Below, one piece after another: positions 8,892 through 18,364 of a stretch of DNA of 64,000 nucleotides. Source of the stretch: Pseudoalteromonas piscicida (GTDB taxonomy: Bacteria > Pseudomonadota > Gammaproteobacteria > Enterobacterales > Alteromonadaceae); NCBI RefSeq assembly GCF_000238315.3, contig NZ_CP011924.1:1466501-1530500 (forward strand). Reading direction: 5' to 3'. The position numbers were made by a program, and so were the translations under genes. The notes under the pieces are model-generated. The model saw only the letters and a list, made by a program, of their open reading frames with translations. It had not been told where the DNA came from and searched no databases. Each line of letters opens with the position of its first letter. Position 1 is the stretch's first letter.

Positions 8892-9383
8892 ATGACCCCT
8901 ACCCCTTGGTATAAGAATTTTTGGCCTTGGTTTTTAATTTTTTTCCCACTCGTTACTGTCGTTGCCTGTGTTTTTCTCATCACGTTTGCAGTCGGTAATG
9001 GTCCTGATATGGTCGTTGATGACTACTACAAAAAAGGTAAAGCCATCAATCTAGAGCTGAGTAAGTTTGATAAAGCAAAAGCGCTCTATTTACATGGTGA
9101 CCTGCAAGTAGCAGAGCAAAAAGTCACCTTTAAATTTACCAAGGGCGACGCTTCTAAAGTTCATGCATTAAAGCTCTCGTTTTACCACCGCACTATTGAG
9201 AAATACGATTTTGCAGTCACACTGACTAAAAACGCCAGCGGCGAGTTTACTGGTTTATTTGATGAACCACATAGCGGTGTGTTCTCGGTATTTATAGAGC
9301 CTATGGATAACAGTTGGAAAATGAAAGAAAAAATCCAACTGCCACATGATGGTATTATCGCGGTCACTCCACAGTATAAGTAA
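8892..9383 (+). CDS. fixH: FixH family cbb3 maturation protein
   Basis: 163 residues with one N-terminal membrane helix (about 11-34, starting WPWFLIFFPLVTVVACVFL) and a periplasmic beta domain. It matches the FixH/CcoH family by the post-helix motif GNGPDMVVDDYYKKGKAIN. In characterised relatives CcoH/FixH is needed for stable cbb3 assembly. It is six bases upstream of the copper ATPase gene ccoI, consistent with a shared maturation transcript. Confidence 0.88.
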   Translation: MTPTPWYKNFWPWFLIFFPLVTVVACVFLITFAVGNGPDMVVDDYYKKGKAINLELSKFDKAKALYLHGDLQVAEQKVTFKFTKGDASKVHALKLSFYHRTIEKYDFAVTLTKNASGEFTGLFDEPHSGVFSVFIEPMDNSWKMKEKIQLPHDGIIAVTPQYK

Positions 9384-9389
9384 GCTGCC

Positions 9390-11765
9390 ATGGCAAATTC
9401 GTGTTTTCATTGTTTGGAGCCTATTCCTAAAGGGTTTGTAGGCTCGGTTACCTTTGAGGGTAGCGCACAACCGGTTTGCTGTATTGGCTGCCAGGCCGTT
9501 GCCGAAACCATTATTTCTCAAGGTATGAGTGACTACTATACTTACCGCACAGAAAGTGCAGGTAAAGTTGAAGAACTCGTACCTGAGCAACTAAAAATGC
9601 TACTCAGCTATGATAACGACGAGATCCAAGAGGACTTCGTCGAAATTAGTGGTGAGCACAAAGAGGTACTGCTCAGTGTTGAAGGAATAAGCTGCGCCGC
9701 TTGTGCTTGGCTTATCGAAAAACAACTACTGGCGCTCGGCGGTATCGTTCGTGTTGATGTTAACACCTCCACCCATCGCGCCATGATTGTATGGCAAGAT
9801 AAACACGTTAAGCTAAGCGATATAATCAAATCCTTGATGGAAATCGGCTATAAGGCCTACCCATTTCAGGCCGATGAAGAAGCCGCACAGAAACAAGCCG
9901 TAGCGAAAGCATATATTCGTCGTTTAGGTGTAGCAGGCCTCATGACTATGCAAGTGATGATGTTTGCATTTGCCATGTACTTTGGCATGTTTTCAGGCAT
10001 GGAAGAGGACTTTGAACAGTACTTCCGTTGGATAAGTCTCGTGCTCGCCTCTCCTGTTATTCTGTATTCAGCGATGCCATTTTTAACGAATGCGGTTAAA
10101 GGACTGAAAGCTAAACAACTGAATATGGATCTCCCTGTTTCACTTGCTATATTCGGAGCTTACGGCGCCAGTACTTACGCGACTTTTATGGAAGTCGGCG
10201 AAGTCTATTTTGAATCCATCTGTATGTTTACCTTCTTGCTGTTGTTAGGTAAATACCTTGAGTTTAGGGCCAGACTCAAAGCCAGTGAGTTTACAGCAAA
10301 CCTGCAAAAGCTGCTGCCATTGACCGCCAGAAAGGTTGATGAGAATAACAATGAACAACATATTGCCGCCAAAAAGCTAAAGCTGAACGATCTGATATTA
10401 GTTAAGGCTGGAGAAACTATCCCTGCGGATGGCTTAGTGATCAAAGGACATACCACCGTTGATGAGTCGATGATGACGGGCGAACATTTGCCAGTTAAGA
10501 AATATCAAGGCCATCAAGTGTATGCGGGAACCGTGAATCACGATGGTGTAATTACGTTAGAGATCAATAAAATTGGGCAAAATACCCTGCTCAACCAGAT
10601 TATTCGACTGCAGCATAACGCACTTACCAAACGCCCTAAATTAGTGGAAATCACAGATAAAGTCGCGCAGTGGTTTGTTGCCTGCCTATTAGTTTTTGCC
10701 TCAATTACCGCCATCGGCTGGTACCCGATTTCACCAGATAAGGCTTTTTGGGTCACGATTTCGGTGCTAGTAGCAACCTGCCCTTGTGCGTTAAGCCTTG
10801 CGATACCAACCGCGCTTACCTGCGCTGTGGCGTCACTTACAAAGAAAGGGATCTTGATTAAAGAAGCCCATGTATTAGAAACGGCAACCAAATTAACGCG
10901 TGTTGCCTTTGACAAAACAGGCACTCTGACCGAAGGCCGTTTCTCAATCAAACATATCGAATTGCTGCAAACTAACTATAACGAGCAACAAGTCTTGGAT
11001 TTTGCCGCAGCGTTAGAGCGATTTTCTGAGCACCCTATCGCTCGCGCATTTGCACATATCACCCCAACCGAAAACCTAGTCCAAGATGTTGAAGTTGTGG
11101 CTGGTTCTGGTATCCGTGGTCACTGGCAAGGAGTCACTATTGCCCTTGGGAAAAGCCATTGGTTTGATAATCACGCGTCATTTGCTCAAGCAACCTTGTT
11201 TATTGATAACAACGCAGTCGCTGACTTTTACTTCAATGACAAAGTAAAAAGCAATGCAGAAACAGTTGTTGAACAGCTACAACAAGCTGGCCTTACGTGC
11301 CACATGCTAACTGGGGATAGCTCCAATGCAGGCAAAGAGTTATCGCAGCAGTTAGCATTAGATAGCTACCAAAGCGCTTGCACACCAGAGATTAAGCAAC
11401 AAGCCGTTGAAGCTTGGTCCAAACAAGGCGAGATTGTCGCTATGGTTGGTGATGGCATCAACGATAGCCCGGTATTCAATAGCGCTCACTTGTCAGTTGC
11501 GATGGATACCGGCGCTGATATCTCAAAGAATACCGCTGATGTGGTGTTGTTAAATAGCGATTTGAATGCCATTCTAGCCCTTCAGCAAGTAGCGAAACAA
11601 ACGCGCAGAATAGTAAAGCAAAACTTAACCATATCACTTTTGTATAACGGCTCCATTTTACCACTCGCTGCGCTTGGCCTCATTCCACCTTGGATAGCAG
11701 TTATTGGCATGTCAGCCAGCTCGATCATCGTGATCGGTAATTCATTAAGGTTATTAAAGCTATGA
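9390..11765 (+). CDS. ccoI: Copper-translocating P1B-type ATPase for cbb3 assembly
   Basis: 791-residue heavy-metal ATPase of the CcoI/FixI branch, exporting Cu(I) across the inner membrane for delivery to the CuB site of CcoN. In order: an N-terminal cysteine-rich segment (CFHC and CCIGC), a heavy-metal-associated domain with CAAC near residue 104, membrane helices, the CPC metal motif near 463, the phosphorylated Asp in DKTGT near 508, and the hinge motif GDGIND near 687. The cysteine-rich N-terminus and the position between fixH and ccoS separate it from general copper-efflux CopA. Confidence 0.95.
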   Translation: MANSCFHCLEPIPKGFVGSVTFEGSAQPVCCIGCQAVAETIISQGMSDYYTYRTESAGKVEELVPEQLKMLLSYDNDEIQEDFVEISGEHKEVLLSVEGISCAACAWLIEKQLLALGGIVRVDVNTSTHRAMIVWQDKHVKLSDIIKSLMEIGYKAYPFQADEEAAQKQAVAKAYIRRLGVAGLMTMQVMMFAFAMYFGMFSGMEEDFEQYFRWISLVLASPVILYSAMPFLTNAVKGLKAKQLNMDLPVSLAIFGAYGASTYATFMEVGEVYFESICMFTFLLLLGKYLEFRARLKASEFTANLQKLLPLTARKVDENNNEQHIAAKKLKLNDLILVKAGETIPADGLVIKGHTTVDESMMTGEHLPVKKYQGHQVYAGTVNHDGVITLEINKIGQNTLLNQIIRLQHNALTKRPKLVEITDKVAQWFVACLLVFASITAIGWYPISPDKAFWVTISVLVATCPCALSLAIPTALTCAVASLTKKGILIKEAHVLETATKLTRVAFDKTGTLTEGRFSIKHIELLQTNYNEQQVLDFAAALERFSEHPIARAFAHITPTENLVQDVEVVAGSGIRGHWQGVTIALGKSHWFDNHASFAQATLFIDNNAVADFYFNDKVKSNAETVVEQLQQAGLTCHMLTGDSSNAGKELSQQLALDSYQSACTPEIKQQAVEAWSKQGEIVAMVGDGINDSPVFNSAHLSVAMDTGADISKNTADVVLLNSDLNAILALQQVAKQTRRIVKQNLTISLLYNGSILPLAALGLIPPWIAVIGMSASSIIVIGNSLRLLKL

Positions 11766-11962
11766 GTATCATCTACGTATTAATACCTATCGCCATTTTA
11801 TTCGTCATTATTGCTATTGGTATTTTCTTTTGGGCAGTAAAAAGCGAACAATTTTCAGATTTGAATAAACAGGGCCACAGCATCTTATTCGATGATGATA
11901 AAGCGCAAACGGGTGATAAGTCCGTAAAACCATCAAATAATAAGAGTAATAACGACAACTAG
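11762..11962 (+). CDS. ccoS: cbb3 oxidase maturation protein CcoS
   Basis: 66 residues, one membrane helix (about 4-26) ending in FFWAVKSEQFSDL, the FixS/CcoS hallmark, followed by a short acidic DDDKAQT tail region. CcoS is needed in other bacteria for cofactor insertion into the oxidase. It overlaps ccoI by four bases (ATGA), and the next gene starts one base after its stop. Confidence 0.93.
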   Translation: MSIIYVLIPIAILFVIIAIGIFFWAVKSEQFSDLNKQGHSILFDDDKAQTGDKSVKPSNNKSNNDN

Positions 11963-11963
11963 C

Positions 11964-12635
11964 ATGAATGAGATAAGCTTGCTAAGTGCATTTGTGATGG
12001 GGCTTGCGGGAAGTGGTCACTGCTTGGTGATGTGTGGCGGTATTGCCAGCTCGCTACAACTGGCGAGCAAGCAGCTTTCTACTGTGGTTGTTACCTTGTT
12101 GTATAATATCGGACGTATCTCCAGCTATGCGCTTGCTGGCAGCCTTGTCGCCCTACTCGGGGCAAGTCTCGCCAAGCAAAACACGTCACTCGCCATTATA
12201 TTACAATTGATGAGTGGTATTTTTATGGTGCTTGTCGCTATCTACGTAATGCGCTTAGCCAGCACCTTAAAATGGCTAGAGTCGTTTGCTAAAAGCTTAA
12301 TTTGGCAACATATTGTTAAGCTCAATCGCTACTTAGTCCCGGTCAATACAAAAACCAAAGCGTTTTGCTACGGGGCCTTATGGGGATGGCTACCCTGCGG
12401 CCTAGTTTATTCGGCTTTAACATGGACATTACAAGCGAAATCAGCAACTGAAGGCGCACTCATTATGCTCGCCTTTGGTGTCGGCACAATGCCTGCTCTG
12501 ATTGTAATAGGGCAATCGGCTCAGCTGCTACAAAAGTTTATAAATCATTTAGTTACACGTATTATTATGGGTAATTTATTGATTTGGTATGGTGTTTATT
12601 TAATTATTATTGCAACTGATAAGTTAGTACATTAA
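11964..12635 (+). CDS. TauE/SafE-like membrane protein of the cco cluster
   Basis: 223-residue protein with about six membrane segments. It belongs to the sulfite exporter TauE/SafE-like (DsbD-transmembrane-like) group commonly linked to cbb3 clusters in gammaproteobacteria. The N-terminus contains GLAGSGHCLVMCGGIA, with His and Cys in the first helix, and WGWLPCGLVYSAL carries another Cys-Pro pair mid-protein, as expected for a metal or redox role. It follows ccoS almost without gap, so a role in oxidase maturation is likely; direct sulfite export is not supported by context. Confidence 0.8.
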   Translation: MNEISLLSAFVMGLAGSGHCLVMCGGIASSLQLASKQLSTVVVTLLYNIGRISSYALAGSLVALLGASLAKQNTSLAIILQLMSGIFMVLVAIYVMRLASTLKWLESFAKSLIWQHIVKLNRYLVPVNTKTKAFCYGALWGWLPCGLVYSALTWTLQAKSATEGALIMLAFGVGTMPALIVIGQSAQLLQKFINHLVTRIIMGNLLIWYGVYLIIIATDKLVH

Positions 12636-12820
12636 CCTATCCTTATCTAAGCAAACTCATCATTTAAGATTATTGGTTAGCGCTTTGAGATTAGGAGCTC
12701 CAATTGATAACCAAATTTTCTTTTGCGTGTCATATGAGTTTGTGGCGATCTGTAGTACCAAAACCGTTATGCTTTGATACTAGGTTGCCTTCACGTGCGT
12801 CATAGACTTATGGAAATTTT

Positions 12821-13555
12821 ATGGACTTAAGTAATCAAAACCGCTCAAAGAGCCAATGCACAATCAGCTGCAATAATTGCAGTATCAGTCAACTTTGCCT
12901 CCCATTTTCGCTCAATGGCAGCGAAATGGATAAGTTAGATGAGATCATTGAACGTAAAAAGCCGCTTCATAAAGGGGATTTTCTTTTCGAGTCAGGTGCG
13001 CCATTAAATGCTATCTTTGCCGTTCGTTCCGGCTCATTTAAAAGCTACACTCTGTCTGAGCAAGGAGACGAGCAGATCACAGGATTTCACCTTGCGGGCG
13101 ATCTTGTGGGTTTTGATGCCATCAATAAAATGCAGCACCAGAGCTTCGCACAAGCTTTAGAAACCTCTATGGTGTGCGAAATCCCATTTGATACCCTAGA
13201 TGAATTAGCCGGTAAACTGCCAAAACTGCGCCAACAGATCATGCGATTAATGAGCAGTGAAATTAATTACGACCAAGAGATGTTGTTATTATTGAATAAA
13301 AAGACTGCTGAAGAACGCTTAGCAACTTTTATCTATAACCTTTCAAATCGCTTTGGCGAGCGTGGTTTTTCTCGTAAAGAATTCCGCTTTACGATGACGC
13401 GCGGTGAAATTGGTAACTACTTGGGTCTTACTGTAGAAACCATTAGTCGTTTACTCAGCCGTTTCCAAAAAGCGGGAACAATAAAGGTCGAAGGCAAGTT
13501 TATTACCATTATTGATGCTGCTGCCCTCGCTGAAACAGCGGCGATTGCATCTTGA
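12821..13555 (+). CDS. fnr: Fnr-type oxygen-sensing transcription factor
   Basis: 244-residue Crp/Fnr regulator. Four cysteines match the [4Fe-4S] ligands of Fnr: C17, C20 and C26 in the N-terminal [14 protein letters not shown] stretch, and C119. The cyclic-nucleotide-like beta roll spans about 35-150. The C-terminal helix-turn-helix carries the [10 protein letters not shown] recognition helix with the E-x-x-S-R pattern that reads TTGAT half sites. It lies between the cbb3 maturation genes and uspE, a conserved arrangement in relatives. The 185 bases upstream contain no clear FNR box, so autoregulation is not shown. Confidence 0.95.
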   Translation: MDLSNQNRSKSQCTISCNNCSISQLCLPFSLNGSEMDKLDEIIERKKPLHKGDFLFESGAPLNAIFAVRSGSFKSYTLSEQGDEQITGFHLAGDLVGFDAINKMQHQSFAQALETSMVCEIPFDTLDELAGKLPKLRQQIMRLMSSEINYDQEMLLLLNKKTAEERLATFIYNLSNRFGERGFSRKEFRFTMTRGEIGNYLGLTVETISRLLSRFQKAGTIKVEGKFITIIDAAALAETAAIAS

Positions 13556-13565
13556 TTTAGAACAA
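13552..13565. promoter_or_regulatory. Candidate FNR binding site upstream of uspE
   Basis: TTGAT-TTAG-AACAA matches 9 of 10 positions of the TTGAT-N4-ATCAA consensus. It overlaps the fnr stop codon and lies about 110 bases before the uspE start, a plausible activator position. Function is inferred from sequence alone. Confidence 0.5.
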
Positions 13566-13673
13566 ACTATTTATCGTTAAGACTTTATCCTTAGATAGGA
13601 TCGGTTACACTCAATAAGGTCAGAGGTGAAAAAACTTCTGATCTTATTTGTATACCGTTTTAAGGAGATAGTC

Positions 13674-14597
13674 GTGGATAAAATCAAAAGTATACTCACC
13701 GTAATTGATCCAACTAAAGAGCGCCAAAATAGCTTAGAACGCTCTATCAATCTTGCCAAGCGTACCGGTGCAGCCATCACTGCATTTATGTCTATTTATG
13801 ACTTCTCCTATGAAATGACCACGATGTTGTCTAAAGACGAGCGTGAAGCAATGCGTGAAGCGGTAATTAAAGACAGAGAAGCATGGCTTGCCGATATGGT
13901 TAAGGGCTTTTCTGATGTGAGTATCCAAACTAAAGTGTTGTGGCACAATCGCCCCTACGAAGCAATCATCAAAACCGTGCTTGCGCATGATTATGATTTG
14001 GTCATTAAATCCACCCATCAGCACGATACCCTAAAGTCAGTTATCTTCACCCCAACCGACTGGCATTTAATTCGCAAATGCCCTGCGCCTCTATTACTGG
14101 TTAAAGATCACGCTTGGCCAGATCAAGGCAACATTATTGCAGCTGTAAACTCTGTCAGCGATAACGAGCAACATCAAGAACTCAATAAACGTATCATTAC
14201 GGATGCTCAGTTTTTATGTGAATTAGCCAATGCCAAATTGAGCCTGGTAAACACCTATCCAGCAACGCCTGTTAATATTGCGATTGAAATTCCCGAGTTT
14301 AACCCATCGCAATACAATGAAGCCGTAAAAAAACACCATGAAGACGAAACATTTGCACTCGCAGAGACTTATTCAATAGATAAAAGCGATTGCATCATCA
14401 AAGAAGGTCTACCGGAGGACGTTATCCCCTACGTTGCTAAAGAAAAAGACGCTGAGTTAGTGGTCATTGGCACTGTCGGTCGCACTGGACTGAGTGCAGC
14501 GCTTGTTGGCAATACCGCTGAGCATGTAATTGATAGCTTAGACTGTGATGTCTTAGCACTAAAGCCTGATGGCTATAAATCCCCATTAGAAGACTAA
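13674..14597 (+). CDS. uspE: Universal stress protein UspE (tandem Usp domains)
   Basis: 307 residues made of two Usp domains in tandem (about 3-145 and 155-300). The second has a nucleotide-binding-type loop, GTVGRTGLSAALVGNTAEHV. I chose GTG at 13674 because AAGGAG sits six bases upstream and the protein then begins DKIKSILTVIDPT, like other UspE proteins; the longer ATG at 13626 would add an unsupported 16-residue leader. The gene is next to fnr, the usual arrangement, and has a candidate FNR site upstream. Confidence 0.92.
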   Translation: MDKIKSILTVIDPTKERQNSLERSINLAKRTGAAITAFMSIYDFSYEMTTMLSKDEREAMREAVIKDREAWLADMVKGFSDVSIQTKVLWHNRPYEAIIKTVLAHDYDLVIKSTHQHDTLKSVIFTPTDWHLIRKCPAPLLLVKDHAWPDQGNIIAAVNSVSDNEQHQELNKRIITDAQFLCELANAKLSLVNTYPATPVNIAIEIPEFNPSQYNEAVKKHHEDETFALAETYSIDKSDCIIKEGLPEDVIPYVAKEKDAELVVIGTVGRTGLSAALVGNTAEHVIDSLDCDVLALKPDGYKSPLED

Positions 14598-14618
14598 CTC
14601 TGCGCTCAAATTAATTTA

Positions 14619-14645
14619 ATGTGCGGCAAATAACCAGCCGCACAT
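14619..14645. terminator. Hairpin between convergent uspE and PepSY gene
   Basis: Perfect 9-bp stem ATGTGCGGC/GCCGCACAT around a 9-base loop, followed on the plus strand by CCCCTTTAT. It has a GC-rich stem but only a weak T run, so it is a moderate terminator candidate for uspE. Confidence 0.55.
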
Positions 14646-14650
14646 CCCCT

Positions 14651-15847
14651 TTATGTATATCTGGCAAGCCAGAAATAAAAGTAAAATGCTGATAAACAGA
14701 ATATCGGCAACGTTGCCAACTGTGCGCCCGTTATACTTTTAGACTTAGTGCGCTTGTATGTCATCATCACGCCGGTAAATGACAGTCCGGCTAACGCTAG
14801 ACCAAACACAAACCATATAAGCTTAGAGGTGATCCCAGCAAAATAGCCAAAGTGTAATGGATCTGCATATTCGTTAAGATAATTGCCCCACGTCATATTT
14901 TCAGGTTGCTGTATTGCTAAAACCTCTAGCGTTGTTGGGTCCATATAAACTTTGTGCGCTCTATCACGAAGTAAAGGGTTTGTACTCATTCCTTGAAAAC
15001 GCAGCACCGCATTATCTGCTCTTGGCAGCTGTACGGTTGTTATCGTCCAATTAGGAATGGCATGCTGCGCCTTTTCAAAAGCGCTTTCAAAGCGCCCTGC
15101 AGATAGCATGTTGGCGTCTTTTACCGCTGTAACATGTCCAACTTTTGGAGCTGGAGGCTCCAAACTCACACCGGCTACCCGTGCAGAAAACTCAAACAGA
15201 TACCAAATACTGGTGATAATAATAAGTGTGGTAAACCACAGTCCCCATAAGCCAAAGGCCTTATGCAAGTCACTCAAAAATACTCTTGTACCTTGCGCTA
15301 CTCTCAAACGCCACAGCGCGACTTTCCAATTCCGGGTGGTTTTCAGCCCAGTGTAGAGAGAGATCATTAAAATGAAAGCAAAAGCGGTGACGATTGGCAG
15401 CCCGGGCACCGCAGGCATAAATAGATAACGGTGCAAATCTCTAAAAAATCGTTGAATTGTAAGTAATGGGATGTCGCCGGTTACTTCATAAGTCCATTGA
15501 TCGACGTGCACATACCTGTCACTTTTAGCCTCGAAAGCCACCCGTGCTCGATAGGTAAAGTAGTCGCTTCCCATTGTACCTAACGTATTAATACGACCTT
15601 CTGGATAGCGCTCAGCTATCGACGCATACATGTTTCTCCAAGATACAGCCGTTTGCTCTTTTACTTCTTTGGGCTTTTGACTCGCACGCATTTGGTCAAA
15701 AACCAGCCAATCTAATTCATTTGAAACAGTTGCGATTGTGCCCGTTGCGAGGATCACAAACATAACGGCCGCTAATTGAAAGCCTACCCAGGCATGTAAA
15801 TCATATAACTTGCGTAGCCGCTTTCTTTGTCTAGCTTTGTCAGCCAT
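14651..15847 (-). CDS. PepSY-associated transmembrane protein
   Basis: 398 residues from the ATG at 15847, which has GAGG seven bases upstream; an ATG four codons earlier is possible. It has four membrane segments (first about 17-39, last two near 340-395) and large periplasmic loops, the architecture of the PepSY_TM family. Such proteins often accompany siderophore receptors and several act as inner-membrane ferric-siderophore reductases. The adjacent TonB receptor gene on the same strand, 74 bases upstream, fits that role here. Reductase activity is inferred, not shown. Confidence 0.85.
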   Translation of the reverse strand: MADKARQRKRLRKLYDLHAWVGFQLAAVMFVILATGTIATVSNELDWLVFDQMRASQKPKEVKEQTAVSWRNMYASIAERYPEGRINTLGTMGSDYFTYRARVAFEAKSDRYVHVDQWTYEVTGDIPLLTIQRFFRDLHRYLFMPAVPGLPIVTAFAFILMISLYTGLKTTRNWKVALWRLRVAQGTRVFLSDLHKAFGLWGLWFTTLIIITSIWYLFEFSARVAGVSLEPPAPKVGHVTAVKDANMLSAGRFESAFEKAQHAIPNWTITTVQLPRADNAVLRFQGMSTNPLLRDRAHKVYMDPTTLEVLAIQQPENMTWGNYLNEYADPLHFGYFAGITSKLIWFVFGLALAGLSFTGVMMTYKRTKSKSITGAQLATLPIFCLSAFYFYFWLARYT

Positions 15848-15921
15848 CTTGATCCTCATAAAGGTAGACTTCTATTTCCACAAGCTCGGATAACTCACCG
15901 AGCCTCAGATTAACTTAAGCA

Positions 15922-18075
15922 TTACCAATTGTAGGTAAACTCAAGGAAAGCATTTCTTGGATCGCCTGGAAAGTGCCCTGTACGCTCTAAAAAGCCCGAC
16001 TCTGCATATTCCTTGTCGAATACGTTTTCAACTCTGAATAGCACACTGTAGTTATCTAGTTCCCAAATAATTGAGGTGTCAGCGACGAAATAGGAATTTA
16101 GTGTTTGGCCAGATAAACTAAGCTGCTCATCCACATAGTTTCCGCCAACTGCGAAAGCCAAATTCCACTCAGGGATCTGATATCGAGTCCACACCCCAAA
16201 CTGATTTTCAGGGGCGTTGGCAAATTTATCGCCAACACTATTGCGGATCCCTCCAGCGCCATTGTCAGCGGTGATAGTCGCATCATTATAGGCATAGGCC
16301 AGACTTACTACCCAGTCAGGGGTCACATCGGTGATCAATTCAATTTCTAGGCCTTTACTCGTGATTTCTCCGATTGACGCTAAATTATCAACACCATCTT
16401 GCTCAGGATCTGTGCCTGTATTTTGTAGCAAGTTTTGCCTTGTTATCTGATAACCAGCCACTTTTAGCAATGTACTTCCGTCAAATAACTCTGCGTTAAG
16501 CCCAACTTCAATGATATCACCCGTCGTTGGCTCAAATGGACCACCCGCTTTTTCGTCCTGGCTGGATACGCCTTGAGGTTCGTAAGAGTCAGCCCACTGT
16601 GAATACAATGAGATGTCATCAGATAGCTTGTAGATACCACCAATTCTGAAGCTAACATTGGTATCATCAAACTTACTGCCGTTGGCATCGTCTTCAAACT
16701 GGTCATAACGTATGCCTGCAACAAACGTTACTTTCTCCCAAGCGAGTTCGTTAAGGACATACGTGCCATTACGCTTTTGTTTCGTTGTACTTTCTGGCGC
16801 AAACTTCACATTGTATTGGGTTGGCTGCGTTTCGCCATAATTAGGATTGTAGAGAGACAAAGGCAAAATATCCGAGCCTAACGACGTACCATTTAAGTAA
16901 CGAGTGACAAAGTCATTAGATGCTGACGCTCGACCTAATAATGCATCTTCTTCACCAGAATATATATCTAGTCCAAATGCGGTACGCTGCTCAGCGCCAA
17001 GTACTTGTGTTTCGTAAACAAAGTTAGCCGCAAAAGAGAGTTGAGATTGGGCTCTTAGTTGATCTCGGAACTCACGTGCGACCAAATCGATTTGACCATC
17101 TTTATTGCTGTCGATGAGTGCTCTTGGTTCATGATAGTTTTGTTCTTGCTCATTATCTATATAGCGAAGCGCAACGTTGTAACTTAGCGATGGGCTCAAA
17201 TCCCCAGCAACACTCGCTTGCAATACATCTGAGGTTAGATTTAAAAAGTCTGTAGGCTCATTGTGATTCCACGATGGTGTCGTTAGAAACTCACCGTCAT
17301 CGCCAGCGGGGACACCGCGTAAGCGATTCGCGTCCAAGTCCTGCTTGTAGTGCGTGTATTGCAAAATCAAGCGGGTATCATCAAAATCATAAGCGTAACC
17401 AGCATCCACAATTGCCACTTCGCTGGCACTATTATCACGGTAGGTATCTTGTTGTTCGTAAAAAGCTCCCAAGCGAATGCTTTGTGCTTGTGCTACTTCA
17501 CCAGTCACCTCACCAGAAGCACCATAGCGGCTATCTGTACCCGCAATAATACGAGTGTTGGCACTAAACTCAGATTGCGGCTTTTTAGTTATATAGTTGA
17601 ATAATCCACCAGGTGCCCCGGGTCCATACAGCATACCAGCGGGACCTTTCAAAAAGTCGACACGCTGGACATTAAATAGCTGTGGGACATTAAACCCAAC
17701 ATATGGGTCGCCTCTTAGACCATCAAAATAGATTTCTTCTTGACGAAAGCCACGTGCAGTCACCCCCGCGTAGCTAAATTGGCTGACCCCCGCGATATTA
17801 CGATAAAGATCTTTGGCATCTCTTGCGGCTAAATCACGGATCAGATTTGCATTGAGAGAAGTCACCATCTGGGTCGAGTTAAGTGGGTCAACCGCAAGCT
17901 TTCCCGTTGAAGATTCACCATTACGATATAAATTTAATGTTCGGCTAACGACGGTTATTTTTTCTATGTCTTGGTCTTTAAGCTTATCTTCTGACACTTG
18001 CTGCTGAGCTGATGCATGCAAAGAGGGGTACATAATCGCTAAAGCGATAAGGGATAGTTTTGATACTGTTTTCAT
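15922..18075 (-). CDS. TonB-dependent siderophore receptor
   Basis: 717 residues from ATG 18075, whose signal peptide MKTVSKLSLIALAIMYPSLH ends near ASA. A longer reading upstream lacks a signal sequence. An N-terminal plug domain (about 45-190) contains the FhuA/FoxA-type pattern VTARGFRQEEIYFDG and the GPAGMLYGPGAPGG loop; a 22-strand barrel follows, ending in FLEFTYNW with the terminal aromatic residue of outer-membrane proteins. A Fur-box-like sequence lies 35 bases upstream, so iron repression is likely. The PepSY gene follows. The siderophore cannot be told from sequence. Confidence 0.92.
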   Translation of the reverse strand: MKTVSKLSLIALAIMYPSLHASAQQQVSEDKLKDQDIEKITVVSRTLNLYRNGESSTGKLAVDPLNSTQMVTSLNANLIRDLAARDAKDLYRNIAGVSQFSYAGVTARGFRQEEIYFDGLRGDPYVGFNVPQLFNVQRVDFLKGPAGMLYGPGAPGGLFNYITKKPQSEFSANTRIIAGTDSRYGASGEVTGEVAQAQSIRLGAFYEQQDTYRDNSASEVAIVDAGYAYDFDDTRLILQYTHYKQDLDANRLRGVPAGDDGEFLTTPSWNHNEPTDFLNLTSDVLQASVAGDLSPSLSYNVALRYIDNEQEQNYHEPRALIDSNKDGQIDLVAREFRDQLRAQSQLSFAANFVYETQVLGAEQRTAFGLDIYSGEEDALLGRASASNDFVTRYLNGTSLGSDILPLSLYNPNYGETQPTQYNVKFAPESTTKQKRNGTYVLNELAWEKVTFVAGIRYDQFEDDANGSKFDDTNVSFRIGGIYKLSDDISLYSQWADSYEPQGVSSQDEKAGGPFEPTTGDIIEVGLNAELFDGSTLLKVAGYQITRQNLLQNTGTDPEQDGVDNLASIGEITSKGLEIELITDVTPDWVVSLAYAYNDATITADNGAGGIRNSVGDKFANAPENQFGVWTRYQIPEWNLAFAVGGNYVDEQLSLSGQTLNSYFVADTSIIWELDNYSVLFRVENVFDKEYAESGFLERTGHFPGDPRNAFLEFTYNW

Positions 18076-18109
18076 TAAGAGCCACAATTCGGTTATTATT
18101 AAAGCGCAG

Positions 18110-18128
18110 ACAAATGATAACAATTATT
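18110..18128. promoter_or_regulatory. Fur-box-like operator of the siderophore receptor gene
   Basis: The 19 bases contain AATGATAA-N2-ATTAT and match 13 of 19 positions of the consensus Fur box, in the expected place just upstream of a siderophore receptor gene. Strong fit of context and sequence; binding untested. Confidence 0.7.
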
Positions 18129-18364
18129 AATTACATTTAAAATAACTAACCTACATTTAATTGCGTTTTTTGCAAAACTAAGAACAAAAATATCTCATGC
18201 AGAGATCATTTTCCCGACAGCATGTATAAATTAGGTGCGTAGAGTTAACAGGTAATTAAGAGTGAAAGATGTTGGGGAGCAAAAGTAGTTAAGTTATAGA
18301 GTACCAATTATTGAGTTTTAGACTAGGCCTATCAGACCTAGCCTGAAAAAATCATTGTTGAGAA